64,000 nt of DNA from Methylococcaceae bacterium (GTDB taxonomy: Bacteria; Pseudomonadota; Gammaproteobacteria; Methylococcales; Methylomonadaceae), in contig JADKAL010000003.1 in the NCBI GenBank assembly GCA_016715325.1, positions 310,001-374,000 of the forward strand, given 5' to 3'. This document shows positions 50,743 to 60,568 of this stretch, piece after piece. Below the pieces are notes generated by a model. It was not told the origin of the DNA, made no database searches, and was given only the letters and a program-made list of their open reading frames with translations. The position numbers were made by a program, and so were the translations under genes. The stretch's first letter is position 1; every line of letters starts with the position of its first letter.

Positions 50743-51577
50743 TTATTCGTATAAAACCGAATTGCACTCTTTGGGTAGCGGGATTTTCGGGGCAGGCGGT
50801 TTAGGCTTCGGGTGTTTGGCTTCATAAGAAAACCACCAGGCAAGGTCGGCGCCGCAGCCGTCTCCGCTAGGAATGGGTTCTTGTTTATCGCACAACCGGT
50901 CACCGGCAGGGCACTTCAAACGAACATGAAAATGGTCGTCGTGTTTATACCAAGGCCGAATTTTTTGCAGCCAATCGTGAGAGGACTTACTTTGGCAAAG
51001 TTCCTTTTTTGATGGCAGCATTGACGAAAATTCGGTCGACTTCCGGCATTCCGGCGGCAGCTTCGAGAATTTTTTCATTATTCAAAGACCATTCAGCCGG
51101 TTTAACGGTCTCGGTTGTTGAATTCACCACAGAGTTAGCGCTCCAGGTTTCACGTTCGCGTAAGCTCAATTCTCTTTTTTCGGCTTCGCCGGAAAGCAAA
51201 AACCAAATATCGACATCGAGTCCGGTTTGATGGCTTTTATGACCGCTAACGGTCGGTCCGCCGCGGGGTTGACCCAAATCGCCGATTAACAAGGTCCCTA
51301 AATGTTGAGCTTGAGCAGTTTTTCCTAACGCTTCGACGAAATGCACTAGATCGGGATGACCGTAATTGCGTTTTCTGGATAAACGCATCACTTGGTAGCC
51401 TGACCCGTTAATCGGCAGCATATCGCCGCCTCTTAAACAACCGGAGGTATATTTGCCGATACTTTGAGCCATTCTACTCGCTGTCGGTTTATCGACTTTC
51501 GACCAGATTTGCGCATCGGACTGGGCGAAGACTAATGAAGAAAAACAAAGTAATACGAATACAAATCGAATTTTCAT
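50743..51577 (-). CDS. mepA: Penicillin-insensitive murein endopeptidase, one frame break
   Basis: A periplasmic LAS-type zinc endopeptidase that cleaves D-Ala-mDAP crosslinks. Signal peptide MKIRFVFVLLCFSSLVFA; the first zinc-site motif GHKSHQTGLDVDIW is in the N-terminal frame (50987-51577), and DDHFHVRLKCP with the remaining ligands in the C-terminal frame (50743-51078). The switch is near 51005: removing one A from the A6 run on the minus strand gives AAIKKELCQSKSSHDWL and about 277 residues, the normal MepA length. Confidence 0.92.
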
Positions 51578-51675
51578 GAAGTTGAAACGCCTTTTTTGTT
51601 ATTGGAAAGTGACAGCATGGAACTAGGATTGCACGATCAACTCGATGAAGACTTATCAATTGACATGTTTAATTT

Positions 51676-52296
51676 TTAGGACGAAGTTAATAAAGCGGTC
51701 AGGAGTGTTTTTAAATTCTTTTTTTGCCTTTCTCGAGTTAGCCGATTAGCTATAACGATGCTTTTCAACTCGGTTAAAGCATGATCGAAGTCGTCATTGA
51801 CAATCATATAATCGAATTCGTCGTGATGCGCTATTTCGGTAACGGCGTCGCGCATACGTCGAGCGATGACGGCTGGGTCGTCTTGTCCGCGGTTTTGCAA
51901 ACGCTGTTCGAGAACCGCTGTGGAAGGCGGCAAGATAAAAATCGATGCACAATCGGGACAAATCTTTTTTATTTGTTGCGCGCCTTGCCAGTCGATTTCA
52001 AGAATGACATCGCGGCCTGCCTTAAGATTATCTTCTACGGTTTTTTTTGCCGTTCCGTAATAGTTATCGAAAACCGATGCATGTTCAAGAAGTTCACGTC
52101 TATCTAATAAGGCTTTGAAGTCGTCGGGCGAAACGAAAAAATAATCTTCGCCCTCTTTCTCGCCGGGTCTTTTCGGGCGCGTAGTATGCGAAATCGATAC
52201 CACTAGGTTTTCGATATCGGCAACTAATTGTTTAACAAGGCTGGTTTTTCCCGCGCCGGATGGAGCGGAAATAATATAAAGTTTGCCGATCGACAT
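51676..52296 (-). CDS. gmk: Guanylate kinase
   Basis: Phosphorylates GMP to GDP. The 206-residue protein has the P-loop SAPSGAGKTSL, the GMP-binding SHTTRPKRPGEKEGEDYFF, then ILEIDWQGAQQIK and the lid arginines in ARRMRDA. It lies 38 bases downstream of yicC, a common pair. Confidence 0.97.
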   Translation of the reverse strand: MSIGKLYIISAPSGAGKTSLVKQLVADIENLVVSISHTTRPKRPGEKEGEDYFFVSPDDFKALLDRRELLEHASVFDNYYGTAKKTVEDNLKAGRDVILEIDWQGAQQIKKICPDCASIFILPPSTAVLEQRLQNRGQDDPAVIARRMRDAVTEIAHHDEFDYMIVNDDFDHALTELKSIVIANRLTRERQKKNLKTLLTALLTSS

Positions 52297-52334
52297 GCTG
52301 ATTCGTGCTTATGGTCCGGTGTTTCAGAGGAGGG

Positions 52335-53198
52335 TTATTCGATATTTTGAACTTGTTCCCGGATTTGCTCAATCAGTACTTTTAGTTCGATCGAGATTTG
52401 CGTCATGTCTTTGTCGGTGGATTTGGAACCCAAGGTATTGGCTTCGCGATTGAGTTCTTGCATGAGAAAATCCAACCGACGCCCGACGGGTTCGCTTTGA
52501 TTCATGACTCTAAGCACTTCGGTAACATGCGTCTCCAAACGGTCCAATTCTTCGGTGATATCGAGTTTTTGCGCGAGGTAGACCAATTCTTGTTCAAGAC
52601 GGTCGAAATCCGGTTGAATAGCTATTTCGGTAATCCGGTCGGTCAATCTTTTACGTAATGAAGTCATGACTTCCGGGATTCGTTGTTTTGCGAAGGCAAT
52701 TTGGGCTTGAATCTTCACGCAGCGTTCTTCGATCAACGCTTTAAGCTGCGCGCCTTCACGTTCCCTCGTTTCAGTGAGTTGAGCGATTGTTGCTGAGACA
52801 AGTGTTAAAAGTGCCTGACTGAGGCCGGTTTTATCCAGTTCAGGTTCTTGTTGGACGCCGGGAAAAGCAAGTACATCCAGGGCTGAAAAAGACAGTGCCG
52901 ATCCCATTTGCCGTTCGATTTGTTCCGTAGCCACGATTAACGCCGATACAATATCGGGATCGACGAAAAAGTTTTGCCGTCCGGATTGCTTTTTTATATT
53001 TAACGAACATTCAAGTTTGCCGCGGCTGATTTTTGCCGAGATAATCGAACGAATCTCGGATTCCGCAAAGCGCAGACGGTCCGGCATCTTTATCGTAATG
53101 TCCAGATACCGGTGATTGACGGATCGTAATTCACAGCTTAAAGCCAAATTAGTTTGTTCGGATTCATTGGCTGCGAAAGCGGTCATGCTTCTTATCAT
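52335..53198 (-). CDS. yicC: YicC-family endoribonuclease
   Basis: The 287-residue protein opens MIRSMTAFAANESEQTNLAL with the family SMTAF motif. It carries the ELRSVNHRYLDI block and ends with the GRRLDFLMQELNREANTLGSKS signature. E. coli YicC is an RNA endonuclease involved in RNA turnover. An AGGTG ribosome site precedes the start, which lies only 19 bases from the start of the divergent kinase gene. Confidence 0.95.
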   Translation of the reverse strand: MIRSMTAFAANESEQTNLALSCELRSVNHRYLDITIKMPDRLRFAESEIRSIISAKISRGKLECSLNIKKQSGRQNFFVDPDIVSALIVATEQIERQMGSALSFSALDVLAFPGVQQEPELDKTGLSQALLTLVSATIAQLTETREREGAQLKALIEERCVKIQAQIAFAKQRIPEVMTSLRKRLTDRITEIAIQPDFDRLEQELVYLAQKLDITEELDRLETHVTEVLRVMNQSEPVGRRLDFLMQELNREANTLGSKSTDKDMTQISIELKVLIEQIREQVQNIE

Positions 53199-53206
53199 TT
53201 TTCACC

Positions 53207-53212
53207 TATAAT
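53207..53212 (+). promoter_or_regulatory. Possible -10 box for the Ser/Thr kinase gene
   Basis: A perfect TATAAT sits between the divergent yicC and kinase genes, but no good -35 is visible at 16-18 bases upstream. If used, transcription would begin near 53219 and favour the ATG at 53242 as the kinase start. Confidence 0.35.
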
Positions 53213-53217
53213 GGAGA

Positions 53218-54141
53218 TTGTCCCAGACTGTCCAACATGATATGGCTGAATATTACGATCCGGAAACATACCCTAAGCAGTGGAATTATCTACAGACCGG
53301 CACCATTATAGACGAGTATATGATCGAGCGGGAATTGGCGCACGGCGGATTTAGCTCGGTCTACTTAGCGCGACAGATAAAAGATCAGTTTCAGGTGGCG
53401 CTTAAGGAATATCTCCCCAGAAAACTCGCCCATCGGACGTGGAATAATGTCATCGTAGCGAACAGCAATGAGACGCAAGCCATGTTCAAACGTGGTCGCG
53501 CATTATTTTTTGAAGAAGCTAAAGTGCTGGCGTCTTTGAAACATCCGAACATAGTCGAAGTCGTCAATTTTTTCAGGGCCAACGATACGGTTTACATGGT
53601 CATGACTTACGACTACGGTGTAACGTTAGATAAAGTCGTCAATAAAAAAATGATTCCGATTACGGAAGAGTTTTTATTGAAGCTGTTTTCTAGCTTATTA
53701 TCCGGTATCACTTATATACACGAACGCAATTTCGTTCACCTGGATATCAAACCCGGCAATATTCTCGTGCGGCCTGGCAACGATGCGCTGCTTCTGGATT
53801 TCGGAGCAATCCAACAAGTCAGCCCAGCGCGTGCGCACAAGCTGGATACGGTGTTGACCCCCGGCTATTCGCCTCCCGAACAATACGATACCTCCGGAAA
53901 ATTAGGACCTTGGAGCGATGTATACGCCATCGGTGCGAGTATGCGTACGTGCATAGAAAACAAAACTCCGGTTGTTTCCACGGAACGGATTATGAAAGAC
54001 ACCTTAGTTCCTGCGGTTAAAGCGTTTAACCGGAAATTTCCGGATTATTTATTGAAAGCGATTGATTGGGCGATGGAGCCCAAAATAGAGAATCGCCCGC
54101 AAAGTCTCGATCAATTCAAACAAGCATTAGCATTAACCTAA
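53218..54141 (+). CDS. Hanks-type serine/threonine protein kinase
   Basis: A 307-residue soluble kinase. Motifs are intact: glycine loop AHGGFSSVYLA, VAIB-type Lys in VALKEYLP, HxDxKPxN in HLDIKPGNIL, DFG in LLDFGAIQQV and an activation loop ending GYSPPEQY. There is no transmembrane segment or sensor domain. The longest frame starts at a TTG at 53218 with GGAG very close; the ATG at 53242 is an alternative. Kinases of this type often sit with a PP2C phosphatase between yicC and rph, but none is present here. Its targets are unknown. Confidence 0.88.
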   Translation: MSQTVQHDMAEYYDPETYPKQWNYLQTGTIIDEYMIERELAHGGFSSVYLARQIKDQFQVALKEYLPRKLAHRTWNNVIVANSNETQAMFKRGRALFFEEAKVLASLKHPNIVEVVNFFRANDTVYMVMTYDYGVTLDKVVNKKMIPITEEFLLKLFSSLLSGITYIHERNFVHLDIKPGNILVRPGNDALLLDFGAIQQVSPARAHKLDTVLTPGYSPPEQYDTSGKLGPWSDVYAIGASMRTCIENKTPVVSTERIMKDTLVPAVKAFNRKFPDYLLKAIDWAMEPKIENRPQSLDQFKQALALT

Positions 54142-54220
54142 TGCGCTTAACATCGAAAAGTCGAGTTAACGCATTTAAGGGTATACTGGAACGTTTAGAC
54201 GAATTAAGGAATGAGTATTC

Positions 54221-54943
54221 ATGCGACCAAGCGGACGTGAAGCGAATCAACTGCGAGAGATTAAATTTACCTGCGGCTACACCAAACATGCGGAAGGTTC
54301 CGTTTTAGTCGAGTTCGGAGAGACCCGTGTACTTTGTAACGCGAGCGTCGATCTTAATAATGTTCCGCGATTTTTAAAAGGCAAGGGCGAAGGTTGGATT
54401 ACCGCAGAATACGGAATGTTGCCGCGTTCGACGCATAGTCGAATGGGGCGCGAGGCAAGCCAAGGTAAGCAAGGCGGGCGAACGATGGAAATTCAGCGTT
54501 TAATTGGACGATCTCTACGCGCCGCGGTCGATATGAGAGCGCTCGGCGAAAATACGATAACTATCGATTGCGATGTACTTCAGGCCGACGGCGGTACGCG
54601 CACCGCGTCGATCACCGGTGGATTTGTGGCGTTGTCGCTCGCGATCAAGCGTATGATGCAAAACAAACAGATTAAAACCAATCCGATTCACGGGCAAGTG
54701 GCGTCGGTTTCGGTCGGTATTTACAAAGGCGTACCTATTTTGGATTTAGATTATCCCGAGGACAGCCAAGCCGAGACCGATATGAACGTCGTCATGAACG
54801 ATGCATTTTCTTTTATCGAATTGCAAGGAACGGCGGAAGGTCACGCTTTCAGGAAAGAAGAACTCAATCAGATGCTGGAATTAGCCAGTTTCGGAATTAA
54901 CCAATTACTCGAAAAACAACGCGAAGCGCTGTCCAAGGCTTAA
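54221..54943 (+). CDS. rph: Ribonuclease PH
   Basis: A phosphorolytic 3' exoribonuclease that trims tRNA 3' ends. The 240 residues are typical. [53 protein letters not shown] and [19 protein letters not shown] are the conserved active-site and phosphate-binding segments. No premature stop of the E. coli K-12 type is seen. Confidence 0.97.
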   Translation: MRPSGREANQLREIKFTCGYTKHAEGSVLVEFGETRVLCNASVDLNNVPRFLKGKGEGWITAEYGMLPRSTHSRMGREASQGKQGGRTMEIQRLIGRSLRAAVDMRALGENTITIDCDVLQADGGTRTASITGGFVALSLAIKRMMQNKQIKTNPIHGQVASVSVGIYKGVPILDLDYPEDSQAETDMNVVMNDAFSFIELQGTAEGHAFRKEELNQMLELASFGINQLLEKQREALSKA

Positions 54944-54997
54944 AAAGGACTCAAAACTTAAGCTACTGAAATTCTCAGATTTCGATCCATTTTAATC

Positions 54998-55603
54998 ATG
55001 GTTAGATTTTATATAATAGGACTCATCTTTTTATTTTGCGGCTGTAGTAAGCCGCAAAAAAGTGTAGACAAACTTCCCGGCGATGCGGTTATTCTGGCTT
55101 TCGGCGACAGTTTAACCTACGGCACCGGCGCTTCAAGTGAGCATGATTATCCTCATGTCTTAGCCCAACTTAGCCGACGGGAAGTGATCAATGAGGGTGT
55201 ACCCGGCGAAATCAGCGCCGACGGTTTGAAAAGATTGCCGGTGTTGCTCGACGAATATCAACCGAAATTACTCATATTGATACATGGCGGGAACGATCTT
55301 CTAAAGAAAATCCCCAAACCAATCACCGAAAAAAATCTCGATGAAATGATCGCGGCCGCTAAAAGCCGGGGAATTCAAGTCGTTTTGGCCGGTGTGCCGG
55401 AGCCGGGTTTAATTTTGTTAGAAAGTTCGCCCTTTTATAAAACTATCGCCGCACGAAACGATCTTTTGGTCGATTTAGATTCATTGCCGTCTATTCTAGG
55501 CGACAATGATTTGAAGTCCGATTTAATTCATCCCAACGATGAGGGATACCGCCGGTTGGCTACAAATATTTACGAGTTATTAATCAAGGCCGGTGCGTTA
55601 TAA
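54998..55603 (+). CDS. GDSL-family arylesterase/lysophospholipase, lipoprotein
   Basis: The 201-residue protein resembles TesA. Block I has the nucleophile in FGDSLTYGTGAS, then the oxyanion Gly and Asn in HGGNDLL, and the catalytic Asp and His in DLIHPNDEGY. Unlike TesA, it carries a lipobox (IFLFCGC), so it is probably a membrane lipoprotein. Substrate is likely an ester or thioester. It follows rph by 54 bases. Confidence 0.88.
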   Translation: MVRFYIIGLIFLFCGCSKPQKSVDKLPGDAVILAFGDSLTYGTGASSEHDYPHVLAQLSRREVINEGVPGEISADGLKRLPVLLDEYQPKLLILIHGGNDLLKKIPKPITEKNLDEMIAAAKSRGIQVVLAGVPEPGLILLESSPFYKTIAARNDLLVDLDSLPSILGDNDLKSDLIHPNDEGYRRLATNIYELLIKAGAL

Positions 55604-55752
55604 ACAGGATTGGGAATAGCCTCCTTTATTCTAAAACGCGGAGTTAAGCCATTTAAATCCCGTTCTCCCTGAGTGTATTGAATGGGATTTCTTCACATTC
55701 AACTGCTTTTTTGCGTTTAGCGTCATTAAATTTACCGGCACTCAATGTCATG

Positions 55753-56247
55753 TTATTCATATTTAATATCAACGATGTAATATCGCGTTTGCTTGTTATC
55801 AACCGTAATCAACGCTTCATCGTCGATAGACTTCAACATCAAAGCCTTGGCCAATGGTGAATCCAGACTAATATAAGGTTTTTTCGGATCGATTTCATCG
55901 CCGCCGACGATGCGATAGATTAATGCTTCGCCCTCGTCGTTTTCAAGTGTCACCCATGCGCCGAAATACACCTTTTCGGTATTGTCTGGAGAGGACGAAA
56001 TAATATTAAGCGAAGGCAATCTCTTTTGAAGATAAAAAATACGCCGGTCGATTTCCCTTAATTCTTTTTTGCGGTAAATATACTCGGCATTTTCGGACCG
56101 GTCGCCCTCGGCCGCTGCTGCAGTCAAAGCCTGAGTAACGCCGCTGCGTCTCTCCCAAAGCATGCGAACCTCCTCCTCTAACTTACGATAGCCTGTTTCC
56201 GTAATATAGGGCGATGATTTAGGTTGCGGTGGACGCCAGCGAGCCAT
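55753..56247 (-). CDS. greB: Transcription elongation factor GreB
   Basis: GreB rescues backtracked RNA polymerase by inducing transcript cleavage. The 164-residue protein has the N-terminal coiled coil with the acidic tip (EGDRSENAEYIYRKKELREID), and the FKBP-like C-terminal domain (VYFGAWVTLENDEGE...KPYISLDSPLAKALM). The extended N-terminus ARWRPPQPKSSPYIT and length favour GreB over GreA. It is divergent from slyD. Confidence 0.92.
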   Translation of the reverse strand: MARWRPPQPKSSPYITETGYRKLEEEVRMLWERRSGVTQALTAAAAEGDRSENAEYIYRKKELREIDRRIFYLQKRLPSLNIISSSPDNTEKVYFGAWVTLENDEGEALIYRIVGGDEIDPKKPYISLDSPLAKALMLKSIDDEALITVDNKQTRYYIVDIKYE

Positions 56248-56346
56248 TAAGTATCTTTATGAATAACAATGAATTAAATAAAAAAATCAGACAAAAAACC
56301 AACAAAAAGGTATTATGCCGCAATTTAACGTGACGAAGGTTCGGAC

Positions 56347-56826
56347 ATGCAAATTGCAAATAACACAGCTGTTTCCATTCATTATGTGTTAACTAATGAT
56401 AAAGGAGAAGAAATCGATAGTACAGACGGCGGCGAGCCGTTGGTTTATCTGCACGGTCATAACAATATTGTAAGCGGTTTGGAAAAAGCGCTGCATAATC
56501 GCGAGGTCGGCGATAAATTCACTATCCGTATCGAACCCGCAGAGGCTTACGGCGAATTCAGCGACGATATGATTCAGGTTGTTTCAAGAGAAATGTTCGA
56601 CGGTATCGATCAACTTGAGATCGGCATGCAATTTCATGCGGCGGTAAATTCCGGTTCAAGCGTTATAACTGTGACCAAAATTGACGGTGATGATATTACT
56701 ATTGACGGAAATCACCCGATGGCAGGACAAGCGCTTAATTTTGAGATCGAAGTCGTGAATGTAAGGCTGGCGACAAAAGAAGAAGTCACACACGGTCATA
56801 TACACGGTGCGGGCTGCCACCATTAA
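56347..56826 (+). CDS. slyD: FKBP-type peptidyl-prolyl isomerase SlyD
   Basis: A 159-residue two-domain chaperone/isomerase. FKBP strands flank YLHGHNNIVSGLEKALHNREVGDKF, and an insert-in-flap domain carries the EPAEAYGEFSDDMIQVV region. It ends in a short His-rich tail (THGHIHGAGCHH) that should bind nickel or other metals. The tail is much shorter than in E. coli SlyD. Confidence 0.92.
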   Translation: MQIANNTAVSIHYVLTNDKGEEIDSTDGGEPLVYLHGHNNIVSGLEKALHNREVGDKFTIRIEPAEAYGEFSDDMIQVVSREMFDGIDQLEIGMQFHAAVNSGSSVITVTKIDGDDITIDGNHPMAGQALNFEIEVVNVRLATKEEVTHGHIHGAGCHH

Positions 56827-57285
56827 TGTCCTATTTCAATCGACTTTTCAGGGGATCGTTACCGATCAACTGGAAGCCGGTTGACGTTTATTTTAGCGAA
56901 CTCGATATAGTTTGATTTCATAATTGCCCGCGTGGGTATGGTTTTTCTAATCCTGCTACAAGCGAAATCAAATGTTTAACAAGTGATTTCCAATTGTGCA
57001 GTGCTGCTTTTCAAAAAATTACTATCGGCGGATAAAAACTCTTAGAAATAATGGGGTTCGCTATGCGGTCGGCAATTCGAGCCGTTTTCTTTACGACTAA
57101 AAGGAACGATCTTCTCGATAAAATTTCAAACGCTGTTTTCCGAAAAACTTCCTCATACCGGCGATCTTAGCAAAACAACCCTGAAAATAGTAAGTTTATT
57201 TTTGAAAATCCTTTGTACAACAATGGGAAACAATTACCTACTAAAACTCTGGTAGAATAAAAACCTGTTTCTTTTTAGTCAGCCT
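56827..57285. other. Gene-free stretch upstream of pycA, nothing identified
   Basis: About 459 bases between slyD and pycA. A TAGAAT near 57252 could be a pycA -10 box, but no matching -35 at good spacing is seen. No repeat or RNA gene was found. Confidence 0.45.
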
Positions 57286-58701
57286 ATGTTACGAAAAATA
57301 TTAATTGCTAATCGTGGCGAAATTGCTGTTCGCATCATCAGGGCATGCGCCGAAATGGGTATCCGTTCTGTCGCTATCTACTCCGAGGTAGACCGTTATG
57401 CCTTGCATGTCAAAAAAGCTGACGAATCTTATTGCATCGGTAGCGAACCGTTAGCAGGCTATCTTAACATTTATGCCTTGGTCGATTTAGCGGCAGCAAC
57501 CGGTTGCGACGCGGTGCATCCCGGCTATGGCTTTCTGTCTGAAAACGCCCAATTTGCGAAAGCGTGTAACGAGCGGGGATTGATCTTTATCGGTCCCAGT
57601 CCGAGTGTTATCCAACGGATGGGCGATAAAACCGAAGCCCGGAAGGCGATGATTGCGGCCGGTATTCCGGTAACGCCGGGTACGGAAAATCTTGCTACCG
57701 TAGAGGAAGCGTTAACGGCTGCCGAAAAGATCGGCTATCCGATTATGCTCAAAGCGACTTCCGGCGGCGGCGGCAGGGGAATCCGGCGGTGCGATAATGC
57801 CGAAGAATTGCTGCGGAATTATGATCGTGTGATCTCGGAAGCCACTAAAGCCTTCGGTAGCGCAGATGTTTTTCTGGAAAAATGTGTCGTCAATCCACGC
57901 CACATTGAAGTGCAAGTGCTGGCCGACCATCACGGCAATACCATCCACCTATACGAACGGGATTGTTCGATTCAGCGTCGTAACCAGAAGTTGATAGAAA
58001 TCGCACCGTCACCGCAACTGGAAGAAGCGCAGCGGCAATACATCGGCGGTTTGGCGGTATTAGCTGCCAAAGCAGTCGGTTATACCAATGCCGGTACGGT
58101 CGAGTTCTTACTAGACGATAACGACCGTTTTTATTTCATGGAAATGAACACGCGGGTGCAAGTCGAACATACGATTACCGAGACCATTACCGGTGTCGAT
58201 ATTGTGGAAGAGCAAATTCGTGTCGCCGCAGGGTTACACCTACGATGCAAGCAGGAAGACATAAGCCGTCGCGGTTACGCCATCCAATTCCGTATTAATG
58301 CGGAAGATCCCCAAAATGGCTTTTTACCCAGTTTCGGGCATATTTCGCGCTATTATGCGCCCGGCGGCCCTGGCGTTCGCACCGACACCGCAATTTATAC
58401 CGGTTACGATATTCCACCATACTACGATTCGATGCTGGCTAAGGTGATTGTCAGCGCAATCACTTGGGAAGACACCATTAAACGAGGCGAACGCGCCTTA
58501 AAAGACATGGGGTTGTTCGGTATCAAGACGACGATCCCCTATTATCTTGAAATACTTCAGCACCCTGAGTTTCGCGCCGCGAAATTCAATACCGGATTTA
58601 TCGAGAAACACCCTGAATTAATTAATTACTCCAACAAGCCTCGTCCTGAGGTTTTGGCGAGTGTTATTGCTGCCGTGATGGCGGCACATACGGGGCTTTA
58701 A
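57286..58701 (+). CDS. pycA: Pyruvate carboxylase subunit A (biotin carboxylase)
   Basis: The 471-residue ATP-grasp protein carboxylates biotin with bicarbonate and ATP. MLRKILIANRGEIAVRIIRA, HPGYGFLSENAQFA, the glycine loop GGGGRGIR and the FYFMEMNTRVQVEHTITE block are conserved. It resembles AccC, but the next gene carries a carboxyltransferase plus biotin domain, so it belongs to a two-subunit pyruvate carboxylase replenishing oxaloacetate. pycB starts 24 bases later. Confidence 0.92.
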   Translation: MLRKILIANRGEIAVRIIRACAEMGIRSVAIYSEVDRYALHVKKADESYCIGSEPLAGYLNIYALVDLAAATGCDAVHPGYGFLSENAQFAKACNERGLIFIGPSPSVIQRMGDKTEARKAMIAAGIPVTPGTENLATVEEALTAAEKIGYPIMLKATSGGGGRGIRRCDNAEELLRNYDRVISEATKAFGSADVFLEKCVVNPRHIEVQVLADHHGNTIHLYERDCSIQRRNQKLIEIAPSPQLEEAQRQYIGGLAVLAAKAVGYTNAGTVEFLLDDNDRFYFMEMNTRVQVEHTITETITGVDIVEEQIRVAAGLHLRCKQEDISRRGYAIQFRINAEDPQNGFLPSFGHISRYYAPGGPGVRTDTAIYTGYDIPPYYDSMLAKVIVSAITWEDTIKRGERALKDMGLFGIKTTIPYYLEILQHPEFRAAKFNTGFIEKHPELINYSNKPRPEVLASVIAAVMAAHTGL

Positions 58702-58725
58702 ACGACTTAGGCGGACATGTAAGAA

Positions 58726-60558
58726 ATGGGAAAAGAACAAGTTAAGATCACTGATGTTATTTTACGCGATGCCCATCAATCGCTGATAGCCACGCGTCTT
58801 CGCACTGAGGATATGTTACCGGGTTGCGCCATATTGGACGATATCGGCTATTGGTCGTTGGAATGCTGGGGCGGGGCAACATTCGATGCGTGTCTCAGGT
58901 TTCTGAAAGAAGATCCGTGGGAACGCTTGAGTAAACTTAAAGCGGCTTTACCTAAAACCCGCTTGCAAATGCTGGTTCGCGGGCAAAACTTGTTAGGCTA
59001 CCGGCATTATTCGGACGATGTCGTCCGTGCGTTTATCCATAAAGCCGCAGAAAATGGCATGGATGTTTTCCGTATATTCGATGCTTTGAACGACGTCAGA
59101 AATTTAAGCACAGCTATCGAAGCTGCCAAAGAAAGCGGTAAACATGCGCAAGGTACGATCTGCTATACCACCAGTCCGGTACACGACGTGAATAGTTTTG
59201 TCACTTTGGGCAAAGAACTCGTAAAACTGGGATGCGATTCCATCGCCATCAAAGATATGGCCGGGTTGTTAACGCCTTATGCGACGAGTGAGTTGGTTAA
59301 AGCCTTAAAAGATGCCGTCGATTTGCCTCTGCATTTACATTGTCATGCTACGTCAGGATTGGCGGAAATGTGCCAATTGAAGGCTATCGAAGCCGGTTGC
59401 CGTCATATCGATACGGCCTTGTCGTCGTGGTCGGGCGGCACCAGTCATCCGCCGACGGAAGCCCAAGTCATAGCCCTGAAAGGTGCGGAATTTGATACCG
59501 GCGGATTTAGACAAGTTGCAAACCGCCAATAGCTATTTTGCCGAAGTCAGGAAAAATACCGCCGTTATGAAAGCGGGTTTACCGGTATCGATACGCAAGT
59601 GCATATCTTTCAAGTGCCGGGCGGCATGATTTCCAATTTGGCCAATCAGTTGAAAGAACGTAATGCGCTGGATCGAATCGGTGAAGTTTATAATGAAATT
59701 CCCGCTGTCCGTAAAGATTTGGGTTACCCGCCTTTGGTAACGCCGACGTCGCAAATCGTCGGTACGCAGGCGGTACTGAATGTGCTAACCGGTAAACGCT
59801 ACGAAACCATCACCAACGAAGTTAAACGCTATCTTCAAGGCGGATACGGCAAACCCCCGGCTGCTGTTAATGTGGATTTGCAAAAAAAGGCTATCGGTAA
59901 GGAAGAGGTGATGGATTGCCGCCCCGCCGATTTGATTAAGCCGGAATTGGATAAACTGCGCAGCGAAATAGGCGAACTCGCACTAAACGATGAAGATGTG
60001 CTGAGTTATGCGATGTTCCCCGAAGTAGGTAAATTATTTCTGGAACAACGCTCGAGCGGAAGTTTAGTCGCGGAGCCTTTGGAAGTTGAATCAAGGGCGG
60101 ATGATCACTTAAAGAAAGCGCCGACCGAGTTTAACGTCGCGTTACACGGCGAGAGTTACCACATTAAAGTGACGGGCGCCGGGCCAAAAAACCAGATGTT
60201 GCGCCATTTTTATTTCATGGTGGACGGTGTACCGGAAGAAATCGTGGTCGAAACCTTGGATGAAATTGTCCTCGACGGCGGCATGCAAGGTGCGGTGAAG
60301 AGCACAATCGCCAGCAAACGGCGTAAACCGACCGAACCGGGCGATGTGTTTGTCAGTATGCCCTGCAATGTGCTGGAGGTCTTAGTCAAAGTCGGTCAGC
60401 AAGTCCCAGCAGGTCAAGCGGTTATGGTGACCGAAGCCATGAAAATGGAAACTGAAATTACCGCGCCTATTAACGGCGTTGTTAAGGCCGTTCATATTGT
60501 TAAAGGCGAACCGGCTAATCCGGATGAAGTGTTGATTGAAATCGATCCGAACGGCTGA
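58726..60558 (+). CDS. pycB: Pyruvate carboxylase subunit B (oxaloacetate decarboxylase alpha-like), two frame breaks
   Basis: A carboxyltransferase with a C-terminal biotin domain. The first part (to 59532) has [16 protein letters not shown], the metal-binding region and [13 protein letters not shown]. The second part resumes before 59599 with [14 protein letters not shown] and ends in the biotin site [11 protein letters not shown]. Two compensating breaks lie near 59502 (one extra G, or two missing bases) and 59553 (one missing A in an A5 run). Between them the true reading is [19 protein letters not shown]. The repaired length is about 611 residues. Together with pycA it converts pyruvate to oxaloacetate; no Na+-pump subunits are nearby to suggest a decarboxylase. 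Confidence 0.9.
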
Positions 60559-60568
60559 TTTTTTCAGC

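Noticed and set aside
50643..50903. Minus-strand 86-codon frame overlapping the mepA end
   Set aside because: It is another frame of the mepA 3' region; the mepA zinc-site motifs lie in the chosen frame.
57140..57285. Riboswitch or strong promoter upstream of pycA
   Set aside because: Only a TAGAAT without a suitable -35 and no recognisable aptamer pattern were found.
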